From assembly GCF_008642335.1 (NCBI RefSeq), contig NZ_CP029191.1:6448001-6512000 (forward strand): 64,000 nucleotides of DNA, given 5' to 3'. A program made the translations under genes and the position numbers. The notes below the pieces were generated by a model, which saw only the letters and a list, made by a program, of their open reading frames with translations, was not told where the DNA came from and did no database searches. This stretch comes from Streptomyces venezuelae (lineage in GTDB: Bacteria; Actinomycetota; Actinomycetes; Streptomycetales; Streptomycetaceae). This document shows, in pieces, positions 37,699 to 47,211 of the stretch. Position 1 is the stretch's first letter, and each line of letters begins with the position of its first letter.

Positions 37699-39441
37699 AT
37701 GGCCAAGCAGAACGTCGCCGAGCAGTTCGTCGACACCCTCGTCCGGGCGGGCGTCAAGCGCCTGTACGGAGTCGTCGGCGACAGTCTCAACCCGGTCGTG
37801 GACGCCATCCGACGCACCAAGGACATCGACTGGATCCAGGTGCGGCACGAGGAGACCGCCGCCTTCGCGGCCGGCGCCGAGGCCCAGATCACCGGGAACC
37901 TCGCCGCCTGCGCGGGCTCCTGCGGCCCCGGCAACCTCCACCTGATCAACGGCCTGTACGACGCGCACCGCTCCATGGCCCCGGTCCTCGCGCTCGCCGC
38001 GCAGATCCCGTCGAGCGAGATCGGCCTCGGGTACTTCCAGGAGACCCATCCGGACCAGCTGTTCCGCGAGTGCAGTCACTACAGCGAGCTGATCTCGACC
38101 CCGAAGCAGATGCCGCGGCTGCTGCAGACCGCGATCCAGAACGCCGTCGGGCAGGGCGGCGTGAGTGTGGTGTCCCTGCCCGGGGACATCGCGGGCGAGC
38201 CCGCGCCGGAGCAGGGCGGCGAGACCGCGCTGGTGACGTCGCGCCCCACCGTGCGGCCCGGCGACGCGGAGATCGAGCAGCTCGCCGCGATGATCGACGA
38301 GGCCGACAAGGTCACCCTGTTCTGCGGCAGCGGCACGGCAGGCGCACACGCCGAGGTGATGGAGTTCGCCGAGAAGGTGAAGTCCCCGGTGGGGCACGCG
38401 CTGCGCGGCAAGGAGTGGATCCAGTACGACAACCCGTACGACGTGGGCATGAGCGGCCTGCTGGGCTACGGCGCCGCCTATGAGGCCACACATGAATGCG
38501 ACCTGCTGATCCTGCTCGGCACCGACTTCCCGTACAACGCCTTCCTGCCGGACGATGTCAAGATCGTCCAGGTCGATGTGCGTCCGGAGCGGCTCGGGCG
38601 CCGCTCGAAGCTCGACCTCGCCGTCTGGGGCGACGTGCGCGAGACGCTGCGCTGTCTGACCCCGCGCGTCTCACCGAAGTCGAACCGCAAGTTCCTCGAC
38701 AAGATGCTCAAGAAGCACGCCGACGCGCTGGAAGGCGTGGTGAAGGCGTACACCCGCAAGGTCGAGAAGCACGTCCCGATCCACCCCGAGTACGTCGCGT
38801 CGGTCCTCGACGACCTCGCTGCCGACGACGCGGTGTTCACCGTCGACACCGGCATGTGCAACGTGTGGGCGGCCCGCTATCTCACCCCGAACGGCAAGCG
38901 CCGGATCATCGGCTCCTTCAGCCACGGCTCGATGGCGAACGCCCTGCCGCAGGCGATCGGCGCCCAGTTCGTCGACCGGAAGCGGCAGGTCGTGTCCATG
39001 TCGGGCGACGGCGGTTTCTCCATGCTGATGGGTGACTTCCTCACCCTCGTCCAGCACGATCTGCCCGTGAAGGTCGTGCTGTTCAACAACTCCTCGCTGG
39101 GCATGGTGGAGCTGGAGATGCTGGTCGCCGGGCTGCCCAACTACGGCACGGCCAACCACAACCCGGACTTCGCGGCCGTCGCCCGCGCGGCGGGTGCCTA
39201 CGGCGTACGGGTGGAGAAGCCCAAGCAGCTCGCCGGTGCCCTCAAGGACGCCTTCGCGCACAAGGGCCCCGCCCTCGTCGACATCGTGACCGACCCGAAC
39301 GCCCTCTCCATCCCGCCCAAGATCAGCTCGGACATGGTGACCGGCTTCGCCCTCTCCGCCAGCAAGATCGTCCTGGACGGCGGGGTGGGCCGGATGCTGC
39401 AGATGGCCCGCTCCAACCTGCGCAACGTGCCGAGGCCGTAG
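37699..39441 (+). CDS. poxB: thiamine-diphosphate-dependent pyruvate dehydrogenase (quinone)/pyruvate oxidase
   Basis: A 580-residue enzyme that oxidatively decarboxylates pyruvate, normally to acetate with quinone as acceptor. Order: ThDP Pyr domain with the catalytic Glu in VRHEETAAFAAGAEAQ (about residue 52), a central FAD/DHS-like domain (LLGYGAAYEATHECDLLILLGTDFPY), and the ThDP PP domain with the GDGGFSMLMGDF ... VVLFNN metal-binding motif near 435-463. The C-terminus continues with the amphipathic membrane-binding-like tail common in PoxB. GGAAGGTG precedes the ATG. Other ThDP oxidases are possible, but the pattern best fits PoxB. Confidence 0.9.
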   Translation: MAKQNVAEQFVDTLVRAGVKRLYGVVGDSLNPVVDAIRRTKDIDWIQVRHEETAAFAAGAEAQITGNLAACAGSCGPGNLHLINGLYDAHRSMAPVLALAAQIPSSEIGLGYFQETHPDQLFRECSHYSELISTPKQMPRLLQTAIQNAVGQGGVSVVSLPGDIAGEPAPEQGGETALVTSRPTVRPGDAEIEQLAAMIDEADKVTLFCGSGTAGAHAEVMEFAEKVKSPVGHALRGKEWIQYDNPYDVGMSGLLGYGAAYEATHECDLLILLGTDFPYNAFLPDDVKIVQVDVRPERLGRRSKLDLAVWGDVRETLRCLTPRVSPKSNRKFLDKMLKKHADALEGVVKAYTRKVEKHVPIHPEYVASVLDDLAADDAVFTVDTGMCNVWAARYLTPNGKRRIIGSFSHGSMANALPQAIGAQFVDRKRQVVSMSGDGGFSMLMGDFLTLVQHDLPVKVVLFNNSSLGMVELEMLVAGLPNYGTANHNPDFAAVARAAGAYGVRVEKPKQLAGALKDAFAHKGPALVDIVTDPNALSIPPKISSDMVTGFALSASKIVLDGGVGRMLQMARSNLRNVPRP

Positions 39442-39479
39442 GAGCCTGCCCAGCCCCCCGGCCCCGGCACCGGAACGCG

Positions 39480-42400
39480 TCAGGCCGGGCGCAGCCGCAG
39501 CGTGACGATCTGGAACGGCCGCAGCGCGAGCGCGAGACCCGCCTCGCCCGTCCCCGCCTCGTGCAGCGGACGTTCCAGCAGGTCCGTCACCTCGGCCCGC
39601 GCGACGGGGAAAGACGTGCGGAGCGTGGCCGCCGCCCGGCCGCCGCGCGATTCGTAGAGCCGCACGATCACGTCGCCGCCGCGGTCGTCCGCGAGTTTCA
39701 CCGACTCGACCGTGACCGCCGGGTGGTCGACGTCCACCAGGGAGGGGAGGACGGGGGAGTCGGTGACGCGCAGCGGCAGGTTGAGCGCGAGGCCCTCCGC
39801 CACCGCGTCGCCGGTCCCGGCCCCGGGCAGCAGCGCGTACGTGAAGCGGTGCCTGCCCTGGTCGGTCTCCGGGTCCGGGCTGTGCGGGGCCCGCAGCAGC
39901 GTGAGGCGGACCGTGGTGCCGAGCGTGTCGCCGTGCTCGGTGCGCGTCACGTCGTGGCCGTACGTCGCGTCGTTGAGCACCGCGACGCCGTACCCCTCCT
40001 CCGCCACCCGCAGCCAGCGGTGCGCGCAGATCTCGTAACGCGCCGCGTCCCAGCCCGTGTTGGCGTGCGTGGGCCGGTGCACATGGCCGAACTGGATCTC
40101 GGCGGCGGACCGCTCGGCGTGCACGTCGAGGGGGAAGGCCGCCTTGAGGACCTTCTCCGACTCCCGCCAGTCGACGTCCGTGACGACGTCCAGGCGCCTG
40201 CTGCCCGCCGCGAGCCGGATCTCCTGCGTGATCCGCGACGCCCCGAAGGTCCGCACGACCCGCACCGCGACCCGCAGCGGCCCGTCCTCGACGAGCTCGA
40301 CGGAGTCGGCGTCCGTGAGGTCGGTGTGCCGGCGCCGGTAGTGCTTGTCGAGGTCCCACGCGTCGTAGTGCGTGGGATGGTCGGGGTGCAGCTGGAGGAG
40401 GTTGCCGGGGGCGGCGAGCACCTCGCGGCCCGCGTCCAGGTCCTTGACGGAGGCGAGAAGACCGGCGGCGTCGACGGTGACGCTCAGGTGCTCGTTGGTG
40501 AGCAGGATCGTCTCGCCGGTGGTGTGCGCGACCGCGCCCGTCCCGGCGTCCCGTGCCGCGTCGAGGCTCTGCGTGCCGAGCGCGGGCACGTCGACCCGCA
40601 CCAGCATGCCGTCACCGGGGTCGACGACCTCGCTGCGCGCGTACGGCGAGGCGTTCAGCACCGCGGGCCCGCCCGCGCCGAGCGAACGCACGGCCGCCGA
40701 GGTGATCTCGTCGAGTTCGGCGAGGACCCGCTCGTAGGTGTCGCGGGCCTCCCGGTGCACCCAGGCGATCGACGAGCCGGGCAGGATGTCGTGGAACTGG
40801 TGCAGCAGCACCGTCTTCCACAGCCGGTCCAGCGTGTCGTACGGGTAGACGTACGCGGGATCGCGCACCGCGGCCGCCGTGCACCACAACTCGGCCTCAC
40901 GCAAGGCGTGTTCGCTGCGGCGGTTGCCGCGCTTGGTGGCGGCCTGGGTGGTGTACGTGGCGCGGTGCAGCTCCAGGTAGAGCTCGCCGGACCAGACCGG
41001 GGCCTGCGCGCCGTACTCCTCCTCGGCCGCCGCGAAGAACGCCGAGGGCTTCTCGATCTCGACGCGCGGCGACCCCTCCAGAGAGCGCAGCCGCCGTGCC
41101 CGCTCCATCATCTCGCGGGTGGGACCGCCTCCTCCGTCGCCCCAGCCGAACGGCACCAGTGAGCGGGAGGCGCGCCCCTTGTCGGCGAAGTTCCGCTCGG
41201 CGTGCGCGAGTTCGGCGCCGTGGAGCTGCGAGTTGTACGTGTCCACGGGCGGGAAGTGGGTGAAGACGCGGGTCCCGTCGATGCCCTCCCACCAGAAGGT
41301 GTGGTGCGGCATCTTGTTGGACTGGTTCCAGCTCAGTTTCTGCGTGAGGAACCAGCGAACGCCCGCGAGCTTCGCCAGCTGCGGGAAGGCGGCGGTGTAT
41401 CCGAAGGAGTCCGGCAGCCAGATCTCCTCCGTCTCGACGCCGAGCTCCTCGCGGAAGAACCGCATGCCGTGCGTGATCTGCCGGGCCAGCGCCTCGCCGC
41501 CCGGCATGTTGGCGTCCGACTCGACCCACATCGAGCCCACCGGCGCCCAGGTGCCGTCCGCGACCGCCTTCTTGATGCGCTCCCAGATGTGCGGCTGATG
41601 CTCCTTGACCCACGCGTACTGCTGGGCCTGCGAGCAGGCGAAGACCAGCTCCGGATACTCCTCGGCCAGCGCCGTCACGTTGGCAAAGGTCCGCGAGGCC
41701 TTGCGCACCGTCTCGCGCAGGGGCCACAGCCACGCCGAGTCGATATGCGCGTGTCCGGCTGCCGATACGCGGTGGGCGCTGGCGTGCGCGGGCCGCGCGA
41801 GGACGTCGGCGAGTTCGGCCCGCGCGGCGGCGGCCGTGCCCGGCACGTCGTGCAGATCGAGGGCGTCGAGCATGTCCTCCAGGGCGCGCAGGATCTCGTG
41901 CCGGCGCGGACGGTCGGCGTCCAGTTCCCGCATGAGCTCGGAGAGGACCTCGATGTCGAGGATCAGCTGCCAGACGTCCTCGTTCAGTACGGCGAGGTCG
42001 GCAGACGCGAATCGGTAGATCGGGGTATTGCCTGCGGTCAGTACGTCGCCCAACGGTGTCGGCACGAAGTCGTGCAGAACGGCCGGATTGGCCGCCGCTT
42101 CGAGAAGTAGGTGCACCGGTTCGCCGCCCTGAGCAGGGGAGGCCACCGGAATATGCCGATTGCGCGGGTGAACGCCTTTGAGGGGAACGCCCGCCGCGTC
42201 GTAGACGAGCCCCTCCGCCTGGAAGCCGGGCCCTTCACCGGTGAACCCGGGATCGATCACGGCCTCGACGCGGCGCCCCCGCCACTCGTCGGGCACCTGC
42301 CCTTGAATGCGGAACCAACTGGTCGACCAGGGATTTCCCCACTCGGTGCCGGTCTCGAAGGGCTCGTACTCCGCTTCGAGCGCGGTCCCGACGGGCACCG

Positions 42401-42524
42401 GCTCGCCCGGCGCGTGCCACACGGAGAGGGTCAGCGGCGTGCGCCGGGTGTACTGGGCGGGCCGGATGAACTGGCGCAGCGCCCGCTCCAGGCGGCCTTC
42501 CACCAGCAGTCTGTCGTCGTGCAC
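39480..42524 (-). CDS. alpha-mannosidase, glycoside hydrolase family 38
   Basis: A 1014-residue GH38 enzyme that removes alpha-linked mannose. The zinc-binding GHAHIDSAWLWPLRE motif lies near residue 260, and the catalytic Asp is in GSMWVESDANMPGGEALARQ near residue 335. The WEGIDGTRVFTHFPP segment and the C-terminal beta-sandwich (GNLLQLHPDHPTHYDAWD) also fit. No signal peptide is seen, so it is likely cytoplasmic. It stands alone on the minus strand. In 42525-42640 an imperfect repeat GGTGGGGTCCACC and ATTGATTGATGATTCGACAA may hold its promoter. Confidence 0.94.
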   Translation of the reverse strand: MHDDRLLVEGRLERALRQFIRPAQYTRRTPLTLSVWHAPGEPVPVGTALEAEYEPFETGTEWGNPWSTSWFRIQGQVPDEWRGRRVEAVIDPGFTGEGPGFQAEGLVYDAAGVPLKGVHPRNRHIPVASPAQGGEPVHLLLEAAANPAVLHDFVPTPLGDVLTAGNTPIYRFASADLAVLNEDVWQLILDIEVLSELMRELDADRPRRHEILRALEDMLDALDLHDVPGTAAAARAELADVLARPAHASAHRVSAAGHAHIDSAWLWPLRETVRKASRTFANVTALAEEYPELVFACSQAQQYAWVKEHQPHIWERIKKAVADGTWAPVGSMWVESDANMPGGEALARQITHGMRFFREELGVETEEIWLPDSFGYTAAFPQLAKLAGVRWFLTQKLSWNQSNKMPHHTFWWEGIDGTRVFTHFPPVDTYNSQLHGAELAHAERNFADKGRASRSLVPFGWGDGGGGPTREMMERARRLRSLEGSPRVEIEKPSAFFAAAEEEYGAQAPVWSGELYLELHRATYTTQAATKRGNRRSEHALREAELWCTAAAVRDPAYVYPYDTLDRLWKTVLLHQFHDILPGSSIAWVHREARDTYERVLAELDEITSAAVRSLGAGGPAVLNASPYARSEVVDPGDGMLVRVDVPALGTQSLDAARDAGTGAVAHTTGETILLTNEHLSVTVDAAGLLASVKDLDAGREVLAAPGNLLQLHPDHPTHYDAWDLDKHYRRRHTDLTDADSVELVEDGPLRVAVRVVRTFGASRITQEIRLAAGSRRLDVVTDVDWRESEKVLKAAFPLDVHAERSAAEIQFGHVHRPTHANTGWDAARYEICAHRWLRVAEEGYGVAVLNDATYGHDVTRTEHGDTLGTTVRLTLLRAPHSPDPETDQGRHRFTYALLPGAGTGDAVAEGLALNLPLRVTDSPVLPSLVDVDHPAVTVESVKLADDRGGDVIVRLYESRGGRAAATLRTSFPVARAEVTDLLERPLHEAGTGEAGLALALRPFQIVTLRLRPA

Positions 42525-42700
42525 TCGTGCTCCTCGGGACGCTCGACGGTGGGGTCCACCGCTTCACTTCCCCTGAACTCCCGGATGCACCCACCACCAT
42601 TGATTGATGATTCGACAAGCGTGCCGTGACCCGCCCGGGGCATGCATCCCGTGAGGCTGTTCGAAAGGGAGGCAGAGACATCGCTTTGTGGGCGGGGGTC

Positions 42701-43186
42701 ATGACGAGGCACTCACGAGGGGGCGGTCCCGGGAATCTCGGGGCCTCTTCACCGGAAATACAGGACGAGAGGACCGGTGAGACGCGGGGCGAGTCCGACA
42801 AGGGCCAACTCACGCGGCGGCTGGGGAGAGCGGATCTGCGCGCGGTGTCCGAGGTCAGGAAATCCCTGAGGGAACTTCTGCGGCACTGGGGAAAGCCGGG
42901 AAAGAGCGAGATAGCCGAACTCCTCACCAGTGAACTGGTCACGAACGCACTGGTGCACACCGATCACGAGGCGGTCGTCACGGCGACCGTCGGCCCGCAC
43001 GGCCTGCGCGTGGAGGTGCGGGACTTCGTGGGCCACCGGCCCGAACCGCGGGTACCGAACGCCGACGACGGTACGAGCGGCAGGGGCCTGGTCCTGGTGC
43101 AGTCCCTCGCCGACGCCTGGGGAGTACGGGCGCACGGCGTGGGGAAGGCGGTCTGGTTCGAGCTGGACGGCGGCGGCGCGGCATGA
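42701..43186 (+). CDS. HATPase_c (anti-sigma-factor-like) ATP-binding protein
   Basis: A 161-residue stand-alone GHKL ATPase domain. The N-box ELLTSELVTNALVHT is near residue 75, followed by VEVRDFVGHRPEPR and the G-box GTSGRGLVLVQSLADAWGV. Streptomyces encode many such RsbW/SpoIIAB-like proteins that bind partner sigma or anti-anti-sigma factors or act as signalling adaptors. No partner gene is adjacent. The ATG at 42701 is preferred; a GTG at 42626 in the same frame would add 25 residues. Confidence 0.83.
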   Translation: MTRHSRGGGPGNLGASSPEIQDERTGETRGESDKGQLTRRLGRADLRAVSEVRKSLRELLRHWGKPGKSEIAELLTSELVTNALVHTDHEAVVTATVGPHGLRVEVRDFVGHRPEPRVPNADDGTSGRGLVLVQSLADAWGVRAHGVGKAVWFELDGGGAA

Positions 43187-43213
43187 GCACACCGCCGCCG
43201 TACGGCCCGTGGA

Positions 43214-44290
43214 TCAGCCGAACTGCTGTTCCAGATCCTTCAGTTTCCGCTCCAGCGAGTCGAGCCGGGGCAGGGCCTGCGTGTCGTCCTCGGCCGTGAG
43301 GTCGACGGTGACGGGCGCGACGGGAGCCGCACCGTCAGGGCCGTTCCTGACGGCCTGGAGGGAGGGACGGGAGCGCACCGGCAGCTGTTCCTGCGCCGCT
43401 ATGGCAGGGTCCGCGCCGACCTGCGCGGACCCGGCGGCCGGTGCGACGGCCTGTACGTCCACCTGACGGCCGCCGCCGCGGCCCTGCCAGTTGCGCTGGC
43501 CCCGGCTGAGGGCCTTGAGCTGGGCGCGCTCCAGCTTCTCCTGATCGCGCCTGCGCAGCCGCGTCTGCTCCTTCTCGCGGCGGTCCTCCCGGACCTCCTC
43601 GACGGCCTCGTCCAGGGTGCGTACGCCTTCGAGGAGCATCAGCGACCAGGCCCCGAAGGTCTCACGGGGCGCCCGCAGCCACCGCACGATGCGGATCTGC
43701 GGCAGCGGTCGCGGCACCAGACCCTGCTCGCGCAGCGCGGCCCTGCGGGTCTGCTTCAGCGCGCGGTCGAAGAGGACCGCCGCCGAGAGGGACATGCCCG
43801 CGAAGAACTGCGGGGCGCCCGCGTGGCCGAGACCCCGCGGCGCGTGCACCCAGTTGAACCAGGCGGCCGCGCCCGCGAACGTCCACACGAGCAGCCGCGA
43901 ACCGAGGGCCGCGTCGCCGTGGCTCGCCTCGCGCACGGCGAGGACGGAGCAGAACATCGCCGCGCCGTCGAGGCCGAACGGGACCAGATACTCCCAGCCG
44001 CCGGAGAGGCTGAGGTTCTGCCGGCCGAAGCCGACCAGGCCGTGGAAGGAGAGCGCCGCGGCGACGGCCGCGCAGCAGAACAGGAGGACGTAGGACGCGG
44101 TTCCGTAGACGGCTTCCTTGCGTCTGCGGCGCTCCTCGCTGCGCTCCCACGACTCGTCGCTCGCGCTTCCCTTGGCTGCTTTGGCGTGGCCTCGCTTGCC
44201 GCGCGTGAGCACCGCAACCGCCACCAGCAGGCCCAGGAGCAGGACGCCACCCGGGAGCAGCCAGTCCAGCGATATGTCGGTCAGTCTCAT
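43214..44290 (-). CDS. DUF2637 membrane protein
   Basis: A 358-residue protein with four or five transmembrane segments in the first 180 residues: a first helix at about 8-27, then FCCAAVAAALSFHGLVGFG and YLVPFGLDGAAMFCSVLAVREA, which are the DUF2637 signatures. The cytoplasmic tail is a charged coiled coil (EVREDRREKEQTRLRRRDQ) ending in a Leu-rich helix (LERKLKDLEQQFG). DUF2637 proteins occur on actinomycete chromosomes and plasmids and can be linked to differentiation or plasmid transfer; the function here is unknown. AAGGGA precedes the ATG. In 44291-44514, GAACTC/GAGTTC (44421/44448) forms an inverted repeat in its likely promoter region, and CGGTGGTTCGGA occurs twice. Confidence 0.85.
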   Translation of the reverse strand: MRLTDISLDWLLPGGVLLLGLLVAVAVLTRGKRGHAKAAKGSASDESWERSEERRRRKEAVYGTASYVLLFCCAAVAAALSFHGLVGFGRQNLSLSGGWEYLVPFGLDGAAMFCSVLAVREASHGDAALGSRLLVWTFAGAAAWFNWVHAPRGLGHAGAPQFFAGMSLSAAVLFDRALKQTRRAALREQGLVPRPLPQIRIVRWLRAPRETFGAWSLMLLEGVRTLDEAVEEVREDRREKEQTRLRRRDQEKLERAQLKALSRGQRNWQGRGGGRQVDVQAVAPAAGSAQVGADPAIAAQEQLPVRSRPSLQAVRNGPDGAAPVAPVTVDLTAEDDTQALPRLDSLERKLKDLEQQFG

Positions 44291-44514
44291 CTGGGGGTCC
44301 CTTGCATTGCGGTAGGGCGTAACGGGCGCCATATTGACCCAACCCGGAGGGACCCCACGGGGTTTCGGCGCAAGAAGACGCCATGGGGGTGCGCGGGAGC
44401 ACACACGGCGTACTTTTGCTCGAACTCGCGGTGCAATACCGGAAGTTGAGTTCGATTAAACGCGCTCGAAACGGTGGTTCGGACTGCGGCGGTGGTTCGG
44501 ACCGAAGCGGTGGC

Positions 44515-45387
44515 TCAGGCGGAGGCGGTCGCCTCGGCGTCCGCGCTCAGCCGCGCGACGCGCTCCGCGTCGCAGGTGCGCGGGCAGGTGACGCAGGTGT
44601 CGTCGGGGCGCAGCGTGTAGAACATGCAGCAGCTCGCCCGGTCGCGGGTCGGCAGCGACTCGCCGTTCGGGCCCGTCAGCTCCCGGAAGCCGGCCGTGCC
44701 GACGTACGGCTTGGTGGCGCCGGGCAGCAGCCGCTCCAGCTCCGTCATCGCCCGCTGCTCCTCGCCGAGGAGGTGCGCCACGTACCAGAGACCCTCGACG
44801 ATCTCGTCCGTGGCGACGCTCCACAGGGCGCGCGAGCGGCGTCGCATCCGCGGCCCGAAGCCGTCGAGCAGCGGACCCAGGTGTTCGGCGACCGAGGCCC
44901 GCACCTCCGCGCGCAGGGCCTCCTCGTCCGGTACGACGCGGGCGTCGGGCCGCGCCGCCGCCGGGTCGTCCGGCAGGCAGGCGAAGCCGTCCGCACGTAC
45001 GGCCATGCGGCCGAGCGTGCGCTGGAAGGAGACGTCCGCGACCGGGAAGCGGGGGACGCGGCGCTGCAGGAACCAGGGGACCGTGATGAGCAGCGTGGCC
45101 GGCCAGGCGTAGCGGTGCAGGCCGAAGCTCGCGATCACGTCCGGGCGGGCCTGGGTGCCGTAGTCCTTGAGGACCTGTGCGTTGTCCCATGCCAGGAACG
45201 CGTCGAGGTCGGCCCCGCCCTCCGCGAGCCGGGCGGCGGTGACCCAGCCGCCGCCCTGTGGGGCCTGTTCCTCGTGACCGAGCTCGGTGATGTGCAGTCC
45301 GGAGTACACCTCGCCCAGACGGGCGTAGGAGTCCGCTACGGCACTGGGGGCGCCCTGGGCGGGTGCGGCCAACGTGGGTACGGACAT
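44515..45387 (-). CDS. FhuF-like ferric-siderophore reductase ([2Fe-2S])
   Basis: A 290-residue cytoplasmic protein with the C-terminal cluster motif CCMFYTL followed by CVTCPRTC (Cys-Cys-x10-Cys-x2-Cys), diagnostic of FhuF-type iron-sulfur reductases that release iron from imported siderophores. The GLHRYAWPATLLITVPWFLQ stretch matches the FhuF domain middle. The ATG at 45387 is preferred over the GTG at 45399. An iron box sits 29 bases upstream, so transcription should rise under iron limitation through a DmdR/IdeR repressor. Confidence 0.9.
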   Translation of the reverse strand: MSVPTLAAPAQGAPSAVADSYARLGEVYSGLHITELGHEEQAPQGGGWVTAARLAEGGADLDAFLAWDNAQVLKDYGTQARPDVIASFGLHRYAWPATLLITVPWFLQRRVPRFPVADVSFQRTLGRMAVRADGFACLPDDPAAARPDARVVPDEEALRAEVRASVAEHLGPLLDGFGPRMRRRSRALWSVATDEIVEGLWYVAHLLGEEQRAMTELERLLPGATKPYVGTAGFRELTGPNGESLPTRDRASCCMFYTLRPDDTCVTCPRTCDAERVARLSADAEATASA

Positions 45388-45415
45388 GCGCGGGACCACC
45401 GAATCGCGATCGATA

Positions 45416-45434
45416 GCAGGTTAGCCTTACCTTA
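45416..45434 (-). promoter_or_regulatory. DmdR/IdeR iron box upstream of the FhuF-like gene
   Basis: On the minus strand TAAGGTAAGGCTAACCTGC matches about 15 of 19 positions of the IdeR/DmdR consensus TTAGGTTAGGCTAACCTAA. It lies just before the FhuF-like start and between it and the divergent GntR gene. Confidence 0.8.
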
Positions 45435-45533
45435 CCCGACGTGATCGATGTTTCAACTCCGGCTCTGTCCGCCTAGGGTGCCTCTCGTACCTTTCAGAAC
45501 GATCAGGGCGATCAGAGGCGGGCGGGACACGCG

Positions 45534-46259
45534 GTGGAGCAGACCGGAGCACGCGAGGGGAGTCCCCTCGCCGGGGCGCCGCGTGTCCGGGTGCCCGAAC
45601 AGGCGGGAGCGCGTCAGGCCCGAGCGCGTCAGGCGGTCCGGCGCAGCTCCGTGCGCGGTCAGATCCTCGCCGCGCTGCGGGCCGCGCTCGTCGGCGGCGA
45701 GCTCGCGCCCGGCGAGGTCTACTCGGCACCGGCCCTCGCCGACCGCTTCGGCGTCTCCGCGACGCCCGTCCGCGAGGCGATGCAGCAGCTGGCCACCGAG
45801 GGCGCGGTGGAGGTCGTCCCCAACCGCGGCTTCCGCGTCGTCGAGCGCGGCGCGCGGGAACTGGCGGAGCTCGCCGAGGTGCGGGCCCTGATCGAGGTCC
45901 CGGTGATGCTGCGCCTTGCCCGCACGGTGCCCGCGGCGCGCTGGGCGGAACTGCGGCCGCTGGCCGAGGCGACCGCGACGGCGGCGGCGGGCGGCGACCT
46001 CGCCCGCTACGCCGAGTCCGACCGCGCCTTCCACGGCGCGGTCCTCTCCCTCTCCGGCAACCAGCAGCTGGTCCAGGTCGCGGAAGACCTGCACCGCCGC
46101 TCGCAGTGGCCCCTGTCGACCGGCCCCGTCGCGGCCCGCCGCGCCGACCTGATCGCCGACGCGGCCGAACACATGGCCCTCCTGGACGCCCTCACCACCC
46201 AGGACCTCCCGGTGGTCTCATCCCTGGTCCGCGAACACTTCACGGGGGCGTCGGGCTGA
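45534..46259 (+). CDS. GntR-family transcriptional regulator, FCD/FadR subfamily
   Basis: A 241-residue regulator. The winged helix at about 40-105 reads VRGQILAALRAALVGGELAPGEVYSAPALADRFGVSATPVREAM (shown here as one named block), and the C-terminal FCD ligand domain follows (EVRALIEVPVMLRLAR ... AESDRAFHGAVLSLSGN). FCD regulators usually bind organic acids. No metabolic gene is directly next to it on the same strand, so the regulon is unclear. The start is the GTG at 45534, weakly supported by GGGACAC. Confidence 0.87.
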   Translation: MEQTGAREGSPLAGAPRVRVPEQAGARQARARQAVRRSSVRGQILAALRAALVGGELAPGEVYSAPALADRFGVSATPVREAMQQLATEGAVEVVPNRGFRVVERGARELAELAEVRALIEVPVMLRLARTVPAARWAELRPLAEATATAAAGGDLARYAESDRAFHGAVLSLSGNQQLVQVAEDLHRRSQWPLSTGPVAARRADLIADAAEHMALLDALTTQDLPVVSSLVREHFTGASG

Positions 46260-46263
46260 GGGT

Positions 46264-47040
46264 TCAGACCGCCGCGGCCGGTGGCTGCAGGTGCTGGGCC
46301 AGCCAGGACGGGACGCCGCCGAGGAGGCGGAAGAGGCGGGTGGCCTCGGCTCGGAGGCGGGTGGCTTCCGGTTCTGGTTCCGCGTCGGCCAGGGCGGCGA
46401 GCGCCGGGGCCGTGCCGACCAGGTAGCCGAGCTCCTCGCGGATGCGCAGGGACTCCGCGAAACCGTGCCGCGCCTCCGCCAACTCCCCGTCCCGCAGGGC
46501 GAGTCCGGCCAGATGGCGCCAGGTGAAGGAGAGGAGGAGCGGGTCGGAGTGGGCGGTGGCGCCCGCGTGGGCCCGCCGGTACGCCGCCTTCGCCGACTGC
46601 GGGGAGTCCGCGATGTGCTCCGCGATCAGACCGCGGCGGAAGTCGAGCAGCGGGCGCCCCGGTGCGTTCGGGGCGAGCAGCGCGGCCGCCCTGCCGAGCG
46701 CCGTACGCGCTTCGTCGGCCCGGTCGCGTACGTTCAAGACCGTGGAGGCGTACGCCAGTTGGCCCCGCTCGCAGGCCGCCGCGCCCCGGTCGTCGTCGTC
46801 CTCGGCGAGCGCCTCCGCGGTCCGCAGACCGTCCTCCGCCTCGCCCCAGCCGTCCCCGGTGAACAGGCACCGCTCGACGAGGAGCGCCGTCCTCTGAAGT
46901 GCCGCCGCAGCCCCCGCCCGTGAGGCGAGCAGCGCCGCAGCGTCGGTCCAGCAGCCGCGTGAGCGCAGCCGCCATACCGCGGTCTGGAGTGGATCGTGCT
47001 CTGCAGTCGTTCCGGTACCAGACATGGCGGTATGCGCCAC
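46264..47040 (-). CDS. hypothetical helical-repeat (TPR-like) protein
   Basis: A 258-residue soluble protein of Ala/Leu/Arg-rich helical pairs. Segments such as AALLVERCLFTGDGWGEAED, DEARTALGRAAALLA and ELAEARHGFAESLRIREELG have TPR-like spacing. No catalytic motif is visible. A GTG at 47040 has GGGGAGGG 4-5 bases upstream; an ATG at 47025 is the alternative. It is convergent with the GntR gene 4 bases away. It may be a stand-alone scaffold. Confidence 0.65.
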   Translation of the reverse strand: MAHTAMSGTGTTAEHDPLQTAVWRLRSRGCWTDAAALLASRAGAAAALQRTALLVERCLFTGDGWGEAEDGLRTAEALAEDDDDRGAAACERGQLAYASTVLNVRDRADEARTALGRAAALLAPNAPGRPLLDFRRGLIAEHIADSPQSAKAAYRRAHAGATAHSDPLLLSFTWRHLAGLALRDGELAEARHGFAESLRIREELGYLVGTAPALAALADAEPEPEATRLRAEATRLFRLLGGVPSWLAQHLQPPAAAV

Positions 47041-47159
47041 GTTGCCCTCCCCGAGCACACCATTGAGCTGTTGAGTCGTGGGCGAATCTCAGCATGGATC
47101 GCGGCACCGGGCCAAGAGGCTGGGTGAAAGAATTCACAAAGGGCGGGCAAGGAAACGGG

Positions 47160-47200
47160 ACGGGCCCGGCCGGCGGTTCGTCACCGCGGACCGGGCCCGT
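47160..47200 (-). terminator. strong hairpin terminator after pucR
   Basis: ACGGGCCCGG (47160-47169) pairs with CCGGGCCCGT (47191-47200), with an inner GCGGT/ACCGC pair tightening the loop. It lies 11 bases past the pucR stop on the minus strand. Confidence 0.8.
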
Positions 47201-47211
47201 ACCCGATGACC

